A DNA stretch of 64,000 bases from Oscheius sp. JU75 (GCA_037178855.1 JASJZC010000001.1:7192001-7256000); one strand, 5' to 3'. Positions 1-11,678 are shown, numbered from the stretch's first letter. The notes: generated by a model from the letters alone, not told the origin. Numbers and translations are program-made.

Positions 1-2263
1 TCCTCCCAAATCCACTGGCTAGACTATGCTGTCGTCCTCTTCTCCCTATTCTTGTCCGTCGGCACCGGAGTCTATCATGCCATCAAGTAGTTCACTCCGT
101 CTTCATAACCCCCAAAAGTTCAGGAGTAAGATGCTGTTGAAAGAGAATGGAAAGGCTTCGGCGAAGGAGGAATATCTGATGGGAGGGAGAAGTCTTCCAC
201 CGCTCCCAGTGGCTCTGTCCCTCTTGACCACCTTTCTCTCCGGAATTCTGATGATCGCCATCCCGGCAGAGATATTCGAGCGGGGTTGGTCAGATTCCAG
301 TCTTTTCACAGCTCTCTAGGTGGTCAAATTTGGCAAGGCTTGCTGGCTGGCCCTCCAGCCGCACTGATCACCTCCTGGGTATTTTTACCCGTGTTCCATA
401 AGATGAAGGGCACGTGTCTTCATGAGTACTTCATACACAGGTACGGTGAGAACTTTTATAGAATGGTAATGTTTAAGACAAGAGTGACATCTGTGCCAAC
501 CTGGCCCGTGCAAGACCAAAAAATTGAGGTAGTCCCACAGGCGGAATCGTACCAGGGTCGCTTAGGCCGAAAGCGCGCGCCTTATGTAACAATACACCAA
601 TTTTTTCAAAAGTTTAAAGTACAGACGGACAGACACGGCATTTCTTTAATAGAGTAAGTATTTAGGTACAATTCGATATTTATTCGGAGAATGTTCTCCG
701 CCATCTTCCTCTTTTACAACTTTACCTACATGGCAGCCGTCATCTATGCTCCGGCTGTGGCCTTAGGACCTGTTGTCGAGATCAACAAGAATATAATTAT
801 TTTGGTTTGTTTTACTCTAAAACAGGATCATTTCGGTTCAGATTTTTGGTCTGAGTACAACTTTATACACCTGCATCGGCGGTATAAAGGCTGTGGTCTG
901 GACCGATTCTCTTCAGGTAAGCAACATTCAAACTGGATCGAATCGTAATTTCAGGCTGTCATGATGTACAGCGGGATTATTGCTCTTCTGTATCGAAGTC
1001 TCGCAAACCCCCAGATCGGAGGACTGTCACGGGTCTGGGAGATTGCTGTCGAGGGAGGAAGAGTGGCTGAGCTGTCCCGCTTCGATCCCAGTCTGACGCA
1101 GTACAACAACTTCTGGGTGAACATGTCCTCTTCCTTCATCAAATATCTCTCAATGTTTGCTGTTAACCAGTTGGCTATGCAAAGATATATGGCTCTTCCT
1201 ACCCTGAAGCAAGCTCAGGGCATCATCAACTGGACAGTCGTTCCCTCTCTCCTTCTCTGTACTTTGGTCGCCTTCATAGGCCTTCTGTCCCTCGCCTTCT
1301 ACTACAATTGTAATCCGTTAGAGACTGGTGAAATCACAGATCTGGATCATGTGACTGTCCTTTTCGCCAAGACCATTCTGGGTAAGACTGATTCTTGTCC
1401 AAGTGACAATTTTGTTCATAGTTCCTGTTCCCGGATTCTTTGGTCTTTACCTATCGTGCGTCATGTCAGCGACGCTTTCAACATTGTCTTCCGGGATGAA
1501 CAGCATGGCTGCTGCCATCTATGAGGACTTTTTGAAGCAGAAACTTGACAGAAAGATCACCGACACCCAGGCAGCTAGACTCAACATGATCATTGTGGTC
1601 ATCATTGGTGTTTTTTCAACGTGTCTTGCCTTTGCTGCCGAGCCATTGGGTGGAATGTTAAGAGTATTTCCTTTTGAATTAATTGAGTAAGATTGTTTAT
1701 ACAGATGTCAATAGCCGTGATTGGTGCCATCGCTGGGCCCATGGTAGGAATCTTCGTTCTGGCTCTCTTCTTCCCCTCGTCAGGATTCTGGAGCTGCATT
1801 GTGTCCTTCTTCACCACAACAGTAATCATGATTGCCATCTGCATCATGAACTACTTTGAGAATCCATTCTCCAGCCTGTTCCTACCAACAAATACCACGT
1901 AAGACCGGTGGAAAACGAAGTTAGGATCGGTTTTAGAATAGCCGGCTGTGGTCACTCGAACTTTACTGTCAGATCGCTGCCTCCATTCGATGCACACTAC
2001 GGGGACCCTAGTGCTTCCTTTCTGGCTAGGTGAGTTCCTTTCACTAGCCTTTCTTGCTATTAAAACTTCGAGCAGGAATGGGCGAGCAGCTCGGCTAGTT
2101 CGGAAGTTCTGTATGGAGAGACTCATGTTTCAGGATATCAACCTACTCTTACCCAACCATCGGCTTCGTCATCTTCATGGTCCTAGGAATTTCGATATCA
2201 GCCTTTTACAAAGAACAGAATCCGAAGAAGATTCGATACTTGACCTACTATGGCAGACAGTAA
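1..2263 (+). CDS. SLC5-family sodium/solute symporter (5'-truncated by window edge)
   Basis: Sodium-coupled solute transporter of the plasma membrane, closest in pattern to the monocarboxylate/multivitamin (SMCT/SMVT) branch of SLC5. About ten exons are visible. The first encodes a TM1-like segment ending GVYHAIK. Later exons carry YAPAVALGPV, then GGIKAVVWTD, QRYMALPTL and SSGMNSMAAAIYEDF, all SLC5 signatures. The last exon ends in Lys/Arg-rich cytoplasmic sequence and stops at 2261-2263, with AATAAA at 2365-2370. No in-frame ATG precedes base 1, so the true start lies left of the window. The intron at about 439-667 carries a SINE copy. The exon junction near 800 could not be fitted to a clean GT donor, so that boundary is uncertain. 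Substrate cannot be told from sequence alone; the family is secure. Confidence 0.88.
478..655 (-). repeat. tRNA-derived SINE-like repeat, form A
   Basis: In a symporter intron. Shares CTGGCCCGTGCAAGAC, CGAAAGCGCGCGCC and a CAGACGGACAGACACGG end with other copies. Minus-strand orientation. Confidence 0.7.
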
Positions 2264-2364
2264 TTTCCTTTAATATTCACAAGAGCCCGACGTTTCAGTG
2301 ACTCCTGGCCAAGGACAGAGCATGAGCTGGATCATTTCCTTCCAGAAGATCCTCGCAGACCTTG

Positions 2365-2370
2365 AATAAA
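2365..2370 (+). terminator. Poly(A) signal AATAAA after the symporter gene
   Basis: Canonical AATAAA about 100 nt after the symporter stop codon. It separates that gene from the small gene starting at 2550. Confidence 0.6.
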
Positions 2371-2549
2371 TATTTTCTTTTCCCGGATGAGAACGGCCTT
2401 GAAAAGGACGTGGTCACTCGCAGCTGGCGCTCTCGGACACTTTCCTGCCATTGATTTTCGTGGCGGCGCCGCGTGTGAGCGCGGGAACACTTTGCTTTTT
2501 GCTTTCCCGCACAAACTGAAAACTTTTCCAGAACCTTTGCAGCAGGAAA

Positions 2550-2850
2550 ATGAACAGCAGTGGTCGGAGTTTCGGTAGCTTGAACACCACAGCCAATATC
2601 CAGAACCCGCCTGCTGCCAGAGCTCAACGTCCTCAGTATGTGTTCTCCCGCGATGAAAATAGTGAGTTTGCGAGTTCTCATGGACTTGACTCTGGCTATC
2701 CAAGAGTTACGAGTCTTTGCAGCTGTTCCCAACGATATTGCATTTAACAATCTGTCCAGTAACGAAAGGATGCGAGTTCTTCTGGATGCTGCCAGTCAGG
2801 AACTGAGCCAGATGCCCGCACCGATCTATCGAACAGCCAGAAGGAACTGA
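2550..2850 (+). CDS. Small unrecognised protein, about 80 aa, two exons
   Basis: Exon 1 starts at ATG 2550, just after the acceptor-like TTTGCAG (2536-2542), which could be a trans-splice site. A GTGAGT donor at 2662 and an AG at 2722 define a 61 nt intron, and joining the exons keeps one frame to the TGA at 2848-2850. The product is Ser/Asn-rich at its start, has YVFSRDE near residue 32, and ends in a helical, Leu-rich stretch followed by TARRN. No known domain is recognised. It follows the symporter on the same strand by under 300 bp, so co-transcription is possible. The splice model is inferred; the unspliced frame (2638-2850) is the alternative. Confidence 0.55.
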
Positions 2851-4069
2851 TTCTTCGGTGGCTATTTGTGATTTTATTCGGTGTCTCTTCTCTTCTATCC
2901 CAATTTACGTGTCTGAATGAAGTTGTTGTGTTTTACAAAACTTTATGCGTTAGAACATAGTTGACAGGACCGTTCGTTGCCTTGATTGTTCATGAGTTAT
3001 AATCAACAGACACTGTTTTCTAATGCTCTCCGTCTTGATCATGACGTAACTACTGGATCCAAGTGGAATATCGTCAGTGAAAAACCAAGAATCAGGACTG
3101 TAGTTGAAAGATCGAATGCTCATGAAAGCTTATGTTGTAGAGGAGATTGACGGGAAGATTTCCTACAATCTGGGCTGCAGGACCGGCAGTTTCCTGGATA
3201 CAGCGTGCTCCATTTTTTTAAGTACCTAGGAGAAAATCGGCGACGTTTTTGTTCTCATGGCTCATCCGGTTGGCGCTTTGACTACAAAACAGAAGGAGTC
3301 GGGTTCGGTTTCCGGGCTTATAAATCTTGTTTGTTGAGGAAGCAGTTGTTTCCATAATTTGTAAATTTGTAAAAAGCAATGTACTTTTTGCCACCGTCTG
3401 AGAGAGACAAGAGGACACATTCCAAGTAGTATGATCCAAAGACCAGCTCGATGTTTCTGACCTGGAATGGTTTAATTTTTATCATTGAATACGCTGCTCA
3501 CGCTGCTGAATGTGGTCATGGGGAGTTCTTCTCGCGAATTGTACCTGTTGATAGAAATGTGCAGGTCATATGGTTTTAGGGCCTGAAGACTACCTTTCGC
3601 ACTCGGAGTGGTGCAAACGTCGAACAATTTCTTCATAGTTTGTACACTTTTGGTTTGAATAAAGCCAGCATCTCTTCGAACTGGACAGATCGCCTGTTCA
3701 TACAGCCCATATGCGGTTTGAAGGGCTCGTCCTGAGACAAACTTTCACAGAGAGGAAATAGTCCAACTTCGTTTACATGCAGTTCAAGGGTACGCAATGA
3801 TTTCTGGACTGGCAAACCGTGGTCATATATGTCCTATGTACCTTTGGGAATGAGGCTGCAGATAACTGGAACAGAAAAGTTGCAAGTTATTTGTGGTCAG
3901 AGTACCTTGGCCAGAACGAGACGGATGAGTTCAGCAGGGATTTCGGTCAGAGCAAACTTGGACATGACTGACTGCGGCTCTAACCGATCGGTTTTGCAAG
4001 TGAATGTTGTGAGTTTCGTGTATGTAGCAAAGAAACGATAGAAGAAAGAAAAGGGGACGTATAGAAACA
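2851..4069. other. Intergenic, no gene recognised
   Basis: Short frames occur on both strands (for example about 3150-3360 +), but none has recognisable protein character or a convincing exon structure. No repeat family was noticed here. Confidence 0.5.
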
Positions 4070-4075
4070 TTTATT
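4070..4075 (-). terminator. Poly(A) signal (AATAAA on minus strand)
   Basis: TTTATT on the plus strand, about 54 nt beyond the stop codon of the small minus-strand frame at 4129-4245. It supports that frame as a real transcript end. Confidence 0.5.
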
Positions 4076-4128
4076 GAAGAGATTCTCGAAGTCCACAACC
4101 GGTAATTATGCAGCGGGAAAGGAAAGAA

Positions 4129-4245
4129 CTACTCCCAGTTACAGACACAGCTGTCGATGTGACGGCCGCAAGTGGAGCAGATCGTCTGCGTTACCTGGAG
4201 CTTCCAGTCGGCTAGTGTGGCAAGAACAGAGCTGATGAACGGCAT
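4129..4245 (-). CDS. Candidate 38-residue Cys-containing peptide gene
   Basis: Open frame from ATG at 4245 to TAG at 4129-4131. The product starts MPFISSVLATLADWK and ends CSTCGRHIDSCVCNWE, with a CxxC and a CxC that could bind metal or form disulfides. It is not a recognised metallothionein. Support for a real gene comes from position: a TATA element (plus-strand TTATATA, 4339-4345) lies about 95 nt upstream, a pyrimidine-rich stretch and CCAG precede the ATG, and AATAAA follows the stop by about 54 nt. It could instead be the last exon of a longer gene, since the CCAG before the ATG could be a splice acceptor. Function unknown. Confidence 0.4.
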   Translation of the reverse strand: MPFISSVLATLADWKLQVTQTICSTCGRHIDSCVCNWE

Positions 4246-4337
4246 GGCTGGAATAGATGAGTGTTAGATGAGAAGAGAGAGAGAGCAAGAACAGGGGAAA
4301 AATAAGGGAGATCGATGTGACAGTTGGGGAAACCCCG

Positions 4338-4353
4338 CTTATATACCGAGAGG
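4338..4353 (-). promoter_or_regulatory. TATA element, copy 1 of a duplicated core motif
   Basis: Plus-strand TTATATACCGAGAGGT at about 4339-4354, read on the minus strand as a TATA box upstream of the 38-residue frame. The same 16 bases recur near 4480. Confidence 0.4.
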
Positions 4354-4479
4354 TGTGGAAAATACTGGAAAGTGTAAAGTGCTCCACGAGGATGATGTCA
4401 GACCTCTTTCGCAATGCTGGATCAGCTGATCTGAAGACCGCCGCTTATCTGATTCAAGAGAAGAGTATTTGGTTTGTAG

Positions 4480-4495
4480 TTATATACCGAGAGGT
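4480..4495 (-). promoter_or_regulatory. TATA element, copy 2 of a duplicated core motif
   Basis: Second occurrence of TTATATACCGAGAGGT in the same orientation, about 140 bp from the first. A GATA-type site (TTATCTGATT, about 4445) lies between them. It may be a duplicated promoter core or a distal start site. Confidence 0.3.
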
Positions 4496-4499
4496 CTTC

Positions 4500-5060
4500 T
4501 ACTTGTAGTAATGAGAGAGACAAGCAGCAAAGGAAGTTCGGATTCGAAAAATAAATTAGGATACGAAGCAACTGACCGAAAGAGTTCCCCGTTTGCCTGA
4601 AAATGCGCCAAACATAATGTTTTTCTCACGGTTAACGGACACTTTGCATTGTTTTTCTTCAGGAAAAAATACTTGTTTAGTTTGTAAAACGTAGTTCGCC
4701 CACACTGAATGTCCAAACATTAAAGCGAAATGAAGATTTCAAAGAGATCGTGCAGGATAGACAAGATAGGGAAGGAAACCTTTTATTTAAAAATTCGGCT
4801 CTCGCCGCCCGAAAAAGGTTTACAACCGTCCGATACACACTGGAGAAGTTGATCTAGTCTTAGTACATTTCGGACCGTCATACAATTATTTTCAGACGGT
4901 TGTATAATCCGGAATAGTCTGTTTAAGAAACATAGAGCGTATTTTGAACTGGCGTCCACATTTTCTTCACTGCGTATCGAAGTTTTGCATGGAAAATGGT
5001 GGTATGCAGCCAAATGCGCAGGACGATCTCATTCGAAAAATGCTCTCTTTTTTTCTGAAC
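4500..5060. other. Intergenic, no gene recognised
   Basis: A/T-rich sequence with only chance-looking short frames, between the small peptide locus and the 3' end of the F-box gene. Confidence 0.5.
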
Positions 5061-5063
5061 AGA

Positions 5064-6438
5064 CTATAAACTCTTAATTCTTCCCGTAACTTCGTAGTAG
5101 TTTCTTGCATTTAATTTCTGTAGAAGGTACCAGGCCGGATCGTCAGCTCTTTCCACAGTCACCGTAGTCTCTCCGACAACCACAATCATCATTTCGTTCA
5201 GGTTTGAAGGTCGGATCAGAACATAGAACGTGTTGTCGTGAATACAGGAAGGTAGTTCATCGTCGTCCACCGCGCTGATGATCGAATCCTCGTGGGAAAA
5301 TGCTTCGTAGAGAAGACTACTGTTCATTCCTTCCAGGAGCACCTCCTCGTCCGTTTCTCGCATTTTGAACTGTACAAATTTGATCAATCTGTACCCGTTA
5401 CACCATTCCTAAAGACTTTTTTCTAAGGTGACTTGCTTGCTACCTTGAGAAGGCCATTGACGCCAACACACGTCACTGCAGACGACCGTTGAAAGCGAAT
5501 ATCTTCTGCCGTCAACTGTAGCAATTCCTCGTCTCCATAATCTGTGCTCGACACCTGGATTCGAGTCACCTGAATGGAGAATGAATTCTTTGTTCGAGCT
5601 CTATTTGATTCTGTTCTGCCTTGACTGTCCGAACATTTTATAGCCGTCCGATCGGCTTTAAAACTTTCATTTGCGGTCTAACACTTGATTTTGCAGCTTA
5701 GCCATTCTACAAAGTTGGTCAAACCTACAATTTGGTGTAAAATTGGCTTAGTAAAGGAGCACGTTTTGGCTTGCAAAATATTGCTCCCAAAAGTTCGGAC
5801 GGCTAAATCTCGCATCGCACGGTCAAGCCAGAAGAGAGCCTTGCATTGCTCACATTTTGAAACAGCCCTGGAGAGTAAAAATCTTTTGACAGGCTGTCAC
5901 TGATCTCGAGTTCAGCTGGATTCGTCAGTCCGATCAAGACTTTTATGTTCTCCGGATCACTGTTTAGCCGGAACACCTTGAGCAAGTCACAACGAAAGTC
6001 GGTTGTCTCTACCAATGAAATTAACTGCTTCATCAGTTCTGTGGTAAAAAATGTCTGAATTGACTCCTATTGTGTTACTCTCCGTCTCACCTGAACATTT
6101 ATAATTCCTTTGAGTCGAAAGAGTGAAAGATCAATTTCTTCTCTGATCGGAACTCCAAGATTTCCACGATACCGAATACCTAATCCGTTCTAAAAAAAAA
6201 AAAAAGGTAGGAATTATTCGAATTATTCTTACAGCAAGAACTGTCACGGTAACTTCCGGTAGGAGTAAGAGGTTGTTTTTCGAAAAACACAGCTCTTTGA
6301 TCGTTTTACGACTTCGAAGAAGTTTGACGATATCGGGCGGGGGCAACTGAAGGGCTCATTTGAGTGTCTCATTGGATCAGTTACCTTTTGGGCGGTTATT
6401 AGAACAAGCTCTGGAGGGAGATTTTCGAAAACTGCCAT
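5064..6438 (-). CDS. F-box protein
   Basis: Likely substrate-recognition subunit of an SCF (SKP1-cullin-F-box) ubiquitin ligase. The N-terminus, from ATG 6438, reads FENLPPELVLITAQK, then across a 36 nt intron LPPPDIVKLLRSRKTI, the hydrophobic LPPEL...LPPxDIVxLLRxxK pattern of an F-box (residues about 5-40). At least six exons follow with standard junctions, and the last (about 5064-5400) ends GRIKSL and a TAG. The rest, including an acidic AVDDDELPSC stretch, has no recognisable WD40 or LRR repeats, so the substrate is unknown. One intron acceptor (about 6185-6197) is an unbroken T/A run. SKP1, its expected partner, lies at 45945-46498, though adjacency is not implied. Intron boundaries in the middle are approximate. 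Confidence 0.7.
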
Positions 6439-7734
6439 AGCTGTTGCCGAGAAACGCTTGAAAAGAGCAGGGACCCGAAAGGCGGGAAAAGGTGTGTCGT
6501 TTGATAAGCAGCTGTTTGAACAGGACCTGCTCCAATGACTGAATAGGGTTGGAGAGGAAGAACTAGAAGATAAGACTACCTAAAATTCGCCAATCGAATC
6601 AAGTTATGATATACGTCTGATTAATAAGCGTAGTACAATCGCAAAAAGGGCTCCCGAAACCGGGAAAACCGAGCAGGACACCTTCTTTCAAAAGCTGCCG
6701 GACGTGGCGGATTCACAACTGGCTGTCACGTCGCCATCTCTCTCCTTTTCCAAAGGAACGCGGGTGCCTGTGGTGCTACTGTTCGCATTGTCTACTGTCA
6801 GTGACCTGTATTATTAGGAGTCAAACAGTAGAAGCACCTGACCTTGTTTGAAGAGAGAGGAAGCTAGTAGCACAGAGGACGTCTTGGAGCTAGAACAGAC
6901 TCCCTGAAACTGCTTTCTTTGACAGGACTCGACAAGTCTACAGCGCGCATTTGAGTAAGACTTTTACAATTATCCCATTAGAAATAATCTAGTTGTTCAA
7001 CAAACTGCAGTTTTTTTTTTTGCGTTGCTGTGACTCGATTGACCCGTTAATGCTGCTCGGGATGTCTGTTTTTACTGTCTGCGCGGAGCTGACGGACAAG
7101 AAGGACACGGTGCGCACGCGCCCAGCCACCTTTCACTCTCTTTCCGCAATATTACGCGACCGCACTCTCTGGCTGTTTGTTCTGTTTGAGGGAGGAGAAG
7201 AGCCTTGAGAACAATTGATTCTCGCCTAGTGACCACCACCTGCTGACCGTTCTTCTCCTTTTGAACCGTTCAAATGTTATGTCGAGAGGTTTTTGCTCCT
7301 TTCTATGCAGTGTAATGCCGTCTCTACTTGAAACTCGTTTTCTACTAGTTGGAGTGACCCTCAACCTTGAAGGAAAGACTGCTTGTCCTTCCTTTCCACA
7401 ACTAAAAGTGCATTTAGAAGAACGTCGTCTTTGCCGATACATTTTTCTGCATCACCTTCACTTCCCGTTCCCATTGAGTCTCAAGAGAAAGTCAAGCATT
7501 GCTAAGCTGGTCAGTCTATTTGCCTGATCCTCCACCAGAGACCAGACAGTTTTGGTTAGTGTGTATTTGTGTCGGCTTACTCTCTTGGCCCAAACTAGCT
7601 GTGCCTGCCGACCGGTCTCTCTGCTTTGAAGCGCAACTGGGCACATCCAGCTATGTCGTCTCTCCATTCTCAGCCCTTTCTCATTTCTTTATCAAAACCA
7701 CACATATTTCAGATTGATCGAAGAGACGGGTCAC
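6439..7734. other. Intergenic between divergent F-box and carboxypeptidase genes
   Basis: About 1.3 kb with no recognised gene. Both neighbours read away from it, so it probably holds both promoters. Short frames near 7150-7700 show no protein character. Confidence 0.5.
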
Positions 7735-10035
7735 ATGATCTCCTGGCTGCCTCTGATCCTCCTCCTTCTCATAGAGACTCATGCAAAGTGTGAAGCTTGC
7801 AGAACAACCGTAATCCAGGAACTTTTAGAACCTTCACCGTCTTTCGAATAACGCCGCAGTCGAAGGATGAGGTCGACTACCTGCAGAAAATGTACATGGA
7901 CGATGTCAAAGTGAGTAGCTAGTTCGGCTTTAAACTGACAACAACTTTCAGTTAGATTTTTGGAAGTCGCCGTCGGAGAAGGGCAAAGAAGTTCATGTAA
8001 TGGTTGACGAGGCAAATGCCAAAAAGTTCATTCCCGCTCTCGAACAGCACAACATCAGCCATTCCGTCATGATTCAAGACGTGGAAAAGTGAGCTTTCCC
8101 TTTCCGAATGTCCTTGGGCATGGGGGGAGAAAATCGAAACTGATCTCTCACGTGATAAGCTTTCTCAAGGAACCAATTAGAAAACGGGAATGTCCCGCAG
8201 GCGAGGCCGAAGAACGTGGTCAAAACATCAAACTGTTTTCCCTGTCACATTCCCATGGTATGACATGAGCCGCTACAGGTTCAAAGACTACAAAAGTAGA
8301 GAGTCTATTCAAAGATTTGTAGTTTTATATTGTGTTCAAGGACAAAACAATCAAGATGATCTTCGACTTTCAGAGTAATCGTCGATCAGAAGACGAAACA
8401 CGACAAGCTGAAAAGTACTCTTCGTCTTCGAGACTGGCGCGAGGGAAAGGTCCAATTCAATCTGGCCCAATATCATTCGTTCGCGGATGTCATCAACTAC
8501 CTCAACGCTTTGGCCATAACCTATCCGGAGCGTGTCTCCGTCCAACCGATCGGAACGACGCATGAGGGAAGACAAATTCCACTAATTAAGGTAGGTGCGC
8601 GGTCGGTCAGTCAACACAAAGGACAAACAGGCCTGGGCACGCGACAACCTTCGAACTCTTTCCAGATCACGAACAAACGTCTGGGAGGTGTGAAGAAGGG
8701 TATCTGGATCGATGGCGGAATCCATGCCAGAGAATGGGTCTCTCCGGCCGTTGTTCTGTACTTTATCCATCAACTCGTCACCCAGTATGACGCTGATCCG
8801 CAAATTCGCAGATTTGTCGACCAGATGGAATGGTCAGTGCATTGGCAGGGTGAAAGTATGGAGGTTTAGGTACATTGTGCCACTGCTGAATCCGGACGGT
8901 TACGAGTACTCGAGGAGCAGCAGTGATCCCGAGATTCGACTCTGGAGGAAGAACCGATCTCCACCCAAGTGTACTACTCCACAGAACTCTGGTTCGTTCC
9001 AGTTCAATTAAGTATGGCGTCTGGGACACTCCTAGAGCTTAGTTTCATGTTAAATCATCGAGCGGTTTTGAACCCAGGTCGTTCGGGCCGGAAGCGCGCG
9101 CTTTACAGTGAAAGGCGACACTGCTCGTCTTTCAATGGACCTTGCTTTTTCCATCACAAAGTTACAAAACGCACAACTTCCTTAGGTCTCTTCCAACCGC
9201 CTCAGACCACCTGCTGCCAAGGAGTCGATCTCAATCGCAACTTTGACTGGTTCTTCGGACAAGTCGGCTCCTCAACAGATCCCTGTTCCGAAATCTACCA
9301 GGTACGTGTTTTTGTCTCCAAGTCAAACCGAAACTTCAGGGAGCTTATGCTTTCTCAGAGCCGGAAACCGCTGCAGTTCGGGATTTCCTCAACAATCACA
9401 AGGTTAACACCTTCCTCACCTTCCACTCGTACTCTCAAATTCTCATGTATCCGTTCGGACACCAAGTCAGAACATACTCGAACGACTTGAATGATTTGGT
9501 AGGAATTGGTCCCTGAGAGATAGTAGTTAGGAATTCAGAGGTCGACAGCACTGACGGCAGCTCAGTCCCTGAGAAGGATGTTCGGAACGAACTACAGAGT
9601 CGGAACTGGAGCTGATACTCTCTGTAAGATGGATCTTTATCCATTGACTATGAGATTATTTAGATCCTGCCTCTGGAGGTTCTGAGGACTGGGCCAAGGG
9701 CAAGGCTCACGTCAAGTACTCTTTCCTGTTTGAGCTGCGACCTGAAGAACAAGTCTGGGATGGTTTCCTCCTCAATGAGAATCAGGTATAAGATGACTTG
9801 AGAATTCTTCACTCCGCTCATTCTTCAGATTATGCCCACATCTCGTGAGACCTGGGAAGCTGTGAAGACGATCGCCGCTCAGACTCTCACTCTCCAGACC
9901 TTTTCGGCAGCTCGTGCTCCTCCTCGTTGTGCCGACCGAGATGCTCTGTGTCCTAGTTGGGCTCAAGGCGGTGCCTGTGACACCTGGCCAGACATGAAAC
10001 TGCGCTGTCCAAGATCCTGCGGTGTCTGTTTCTAG
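7735..10035 (+). CDS. Secreted zinc carboxypeptidase (M14A) with C-terminal ShK domain
   Basis: Digestive or secreted metallocarboxypeptidase of the CPA/CPB type. Exon 1 (ATG 7735) encodes a signal peptide (MISWLPLILLLLIETHA). The next exons give an activation-peptide region. The catalytic domain follows: the zinc ligands are in HAREW (about 8727), with substrate-side LNPDGYEYS, GVDLNRNFDW, TFHSYSQILMYPFG, and the catalytic Glu in FLFELRPEE. The final exon (about 9832-10035) adds a six-Cys ShK/SXC module (CADRDALCP...CGVCF) ending at TAG 10033-10035, an arrangement common in nematode proteins. The intron after CTTPQNS (about 8991-9186) contains a SINE copy. AATAAA is at 10205-10210. The zymogen, catalytic and ShK parts are all intact, so an active enzyme is expected. 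Confidence 0.92.
9040..9170 (-). repeat. tRNA-derived SINE-like repeat, form A
   Basis: In a carboxypeptidase intron. Carries GTCGTTCGGGCCGGAAGCGC, the core shared by this form; the reverse strand has GGGTTCAAAACC, like a tRNA B box. Confidence 0.65.
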
Positions 10036-10810
10036 AACCCTGCTAACTTATGCTGTTGTGCTTTAATTATCTTCCACTCAAGTTGTACATGCTCTGACAG
10101 ACTGTGAGCACAGGTCTCCCTCTATAGACGTTCTCACATATCTCTTCTCCCTTCAACTAGTCGTGTGCTCTCCTCGTCACCGATGACTTCTCTTTGCCGG
10201 GTCCAATAAATTCATTTTCAAGTTTCACACTATTGCTGTTCTTGTTTTCTGATCAAAATATCATTTTTCTCTGTTACCGCTAAAAAATTAGATGCACCGC
10301 CCGACGCCAAATTGCGTACATTGCGTATTTATCCTTTCTCTTACACTGTCCCTCTTTGCTCTGTTTCTCTTCTTCTTTTTCTATGTTTGGCCGTTTATCT
10401 TACCCTAATCGAATGCAGTTAATGCAATTTAAGAAGCTCGAACGATGAAGACGACACCCGTACAACAAATTGGGAACATCGCGTAATATTTTGCCCAGTT
10501 TTTGATGTTGTGCTCGTGTTTTCCCTTTCTCATGCTTCTTTTCTCAGTTCCATGCTAAAAACTAATTAATAGTTGATATAGACTAACAAAAATCTGCCTT
10601 AGAATGTCTTCCCATCCACAAAATAACATAGTAGCTTCAACTCTGTCTTCTTGCAGGTTTTTCAACCGCTGGACTTGGCTGGACAGGATATTCTCCATAT
10701 TGGGATTCCGGCCGACCCACAGAATCGAAGCGATACAGAAAACAGCAGCAGTCTTCTCCCCGAAACCCATCACCAGTCCACCAGTTCAACCAGCACCGCC
10801 ATCAAGAGAA
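10036..10810. other. Intergenic, contains carboxypeptidase 3' end
   Basis: Holds AATAAA at 10205-10210 and otherwise A/T-rich sequence. A frame at 10651-10810 runs into the KGD4 gene but shows no conserved character; it may be 5' UTR. Confidence 0.5.
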
Positions 10811-11495
10811 ATGCACACTTCCGCTTTGAAACAGGTCTGTTTCTCTTCTTTTTTCTCAATATTGCGGTCTTCAGGTCGCGGCTCGGATTCCCGCCATCAA
10901 GTTTGTAGGAGCTCGTCTTCCCCGTCCAAATTACGTCAGGTTTGTTTACATTTTCATAAATTAAACATACAATCAGAAAGAAAAACAACTTGTTTTCCAG
11001 ATCTCCCATGCCGTCGATTCCTATTGCCGGAAATACGGCCTCGGGACCACTTGCAGAAGCCAAAGCAACCTCAATTGGTCCCGTTGGAAAGATTCCTCGC
11101 GGACAGGGAATCCCCGAATCTCAACTACCGCGCCGATTCCAACGACAACTTATTAGCCAAGAGGAATGCGAAGCTATTAACGTAAGTCTATCAGTTTTTT
11201 TCCTACTCAAATTTACGCTACGGTGCATCGAGACACCTTTTTTTCTAGGAAGTGAACAGCGTTTCCGTCTGAAATCATTTCTTGCGCCTATACTTTTTGC
11301 TCTTTAGTCTCTCTAAACCGATAATATACATAACGACCTTCTTTTTGCGCTAATTTATCGACCCAACCTTCACGTATTCAAGCGCAGCTGTTGTGGTATC
11401 CATGGAGATGCTTGTTGTGCGCGACCTTTTCCGAAAGATCGTCTGAAAAGTTTATATACTTTTTCTTTCAGGCTGGCGGAAACTACGGACTTTGA
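10811..11495 (+). CDS. KGD4: Alpha-ketoglutarate dehydrogenase component 4 (KGD4/MRPS36 homologue)
   Basis: Small mitochondrial adaptor that ties the E3 subunit to the 2-oxoglutarate dehydrogenase core; long annotated as ribosomal protein MRPS36. The C-terminus LPRRFQRQLISQEECEAIN matches the family's LPxxxRRxLxSQEExExI signature, and VAARIPAIKFVGARLPRPN matches the N-terminal basic/proline region. Four exons: ATG 10811 (MHTSALKQ), about 10875-10938, about 11001-11180, and a short last exon encoding AGGNYGL with stop at 11493-11495. The length (about 90 aa) fits the family. AATAAA lies at 11557-11562. The next gene starts only 184 bp downstream on the same strand. Confidence 0.82.
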
Positions 11496-11556
11496 AAGGC
11501 TCATATTAGACAACTCCCGACTAGTGTAGAATTGCGACTTGTGGCTTTTTATTCCA

Positions 11557-11562
11557 AATAAA
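11557..11562 (+). terminator. Poly(A) signal AATAAA after KGD4
   Basis: AATAAA about 60 nt after the KGD4 stop and about 120 nt before the CCP1 start codon, a spacing like that inside nematode operons. Confidence 0.55.
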
Positions 11563-11678
11563 CCTTCAGCTTTTCTTCTATGACCCTTCCAAAAAGCATT
11601 TCACTGCTAATTCCTATCTTCTTCTAATCTTCATTCGATTTTACAAGTCTTTCCATTTAAGCTGATCTCAAATAGGCA

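Noticed and set aside
2295-2750. 151-residue minus-strand open frame
   Set aside because: It overlaps the small plus-strand gene and the symporter 3' region, and shows no conserved protein character or splice support.
3150-3360. Plus-strand frame with SGWRFDY and GFGFRAYKSC, faintly CUB-like
   Set aside because: No start, splice sites or neighbouring exon support it, and the resemblance is too weak.
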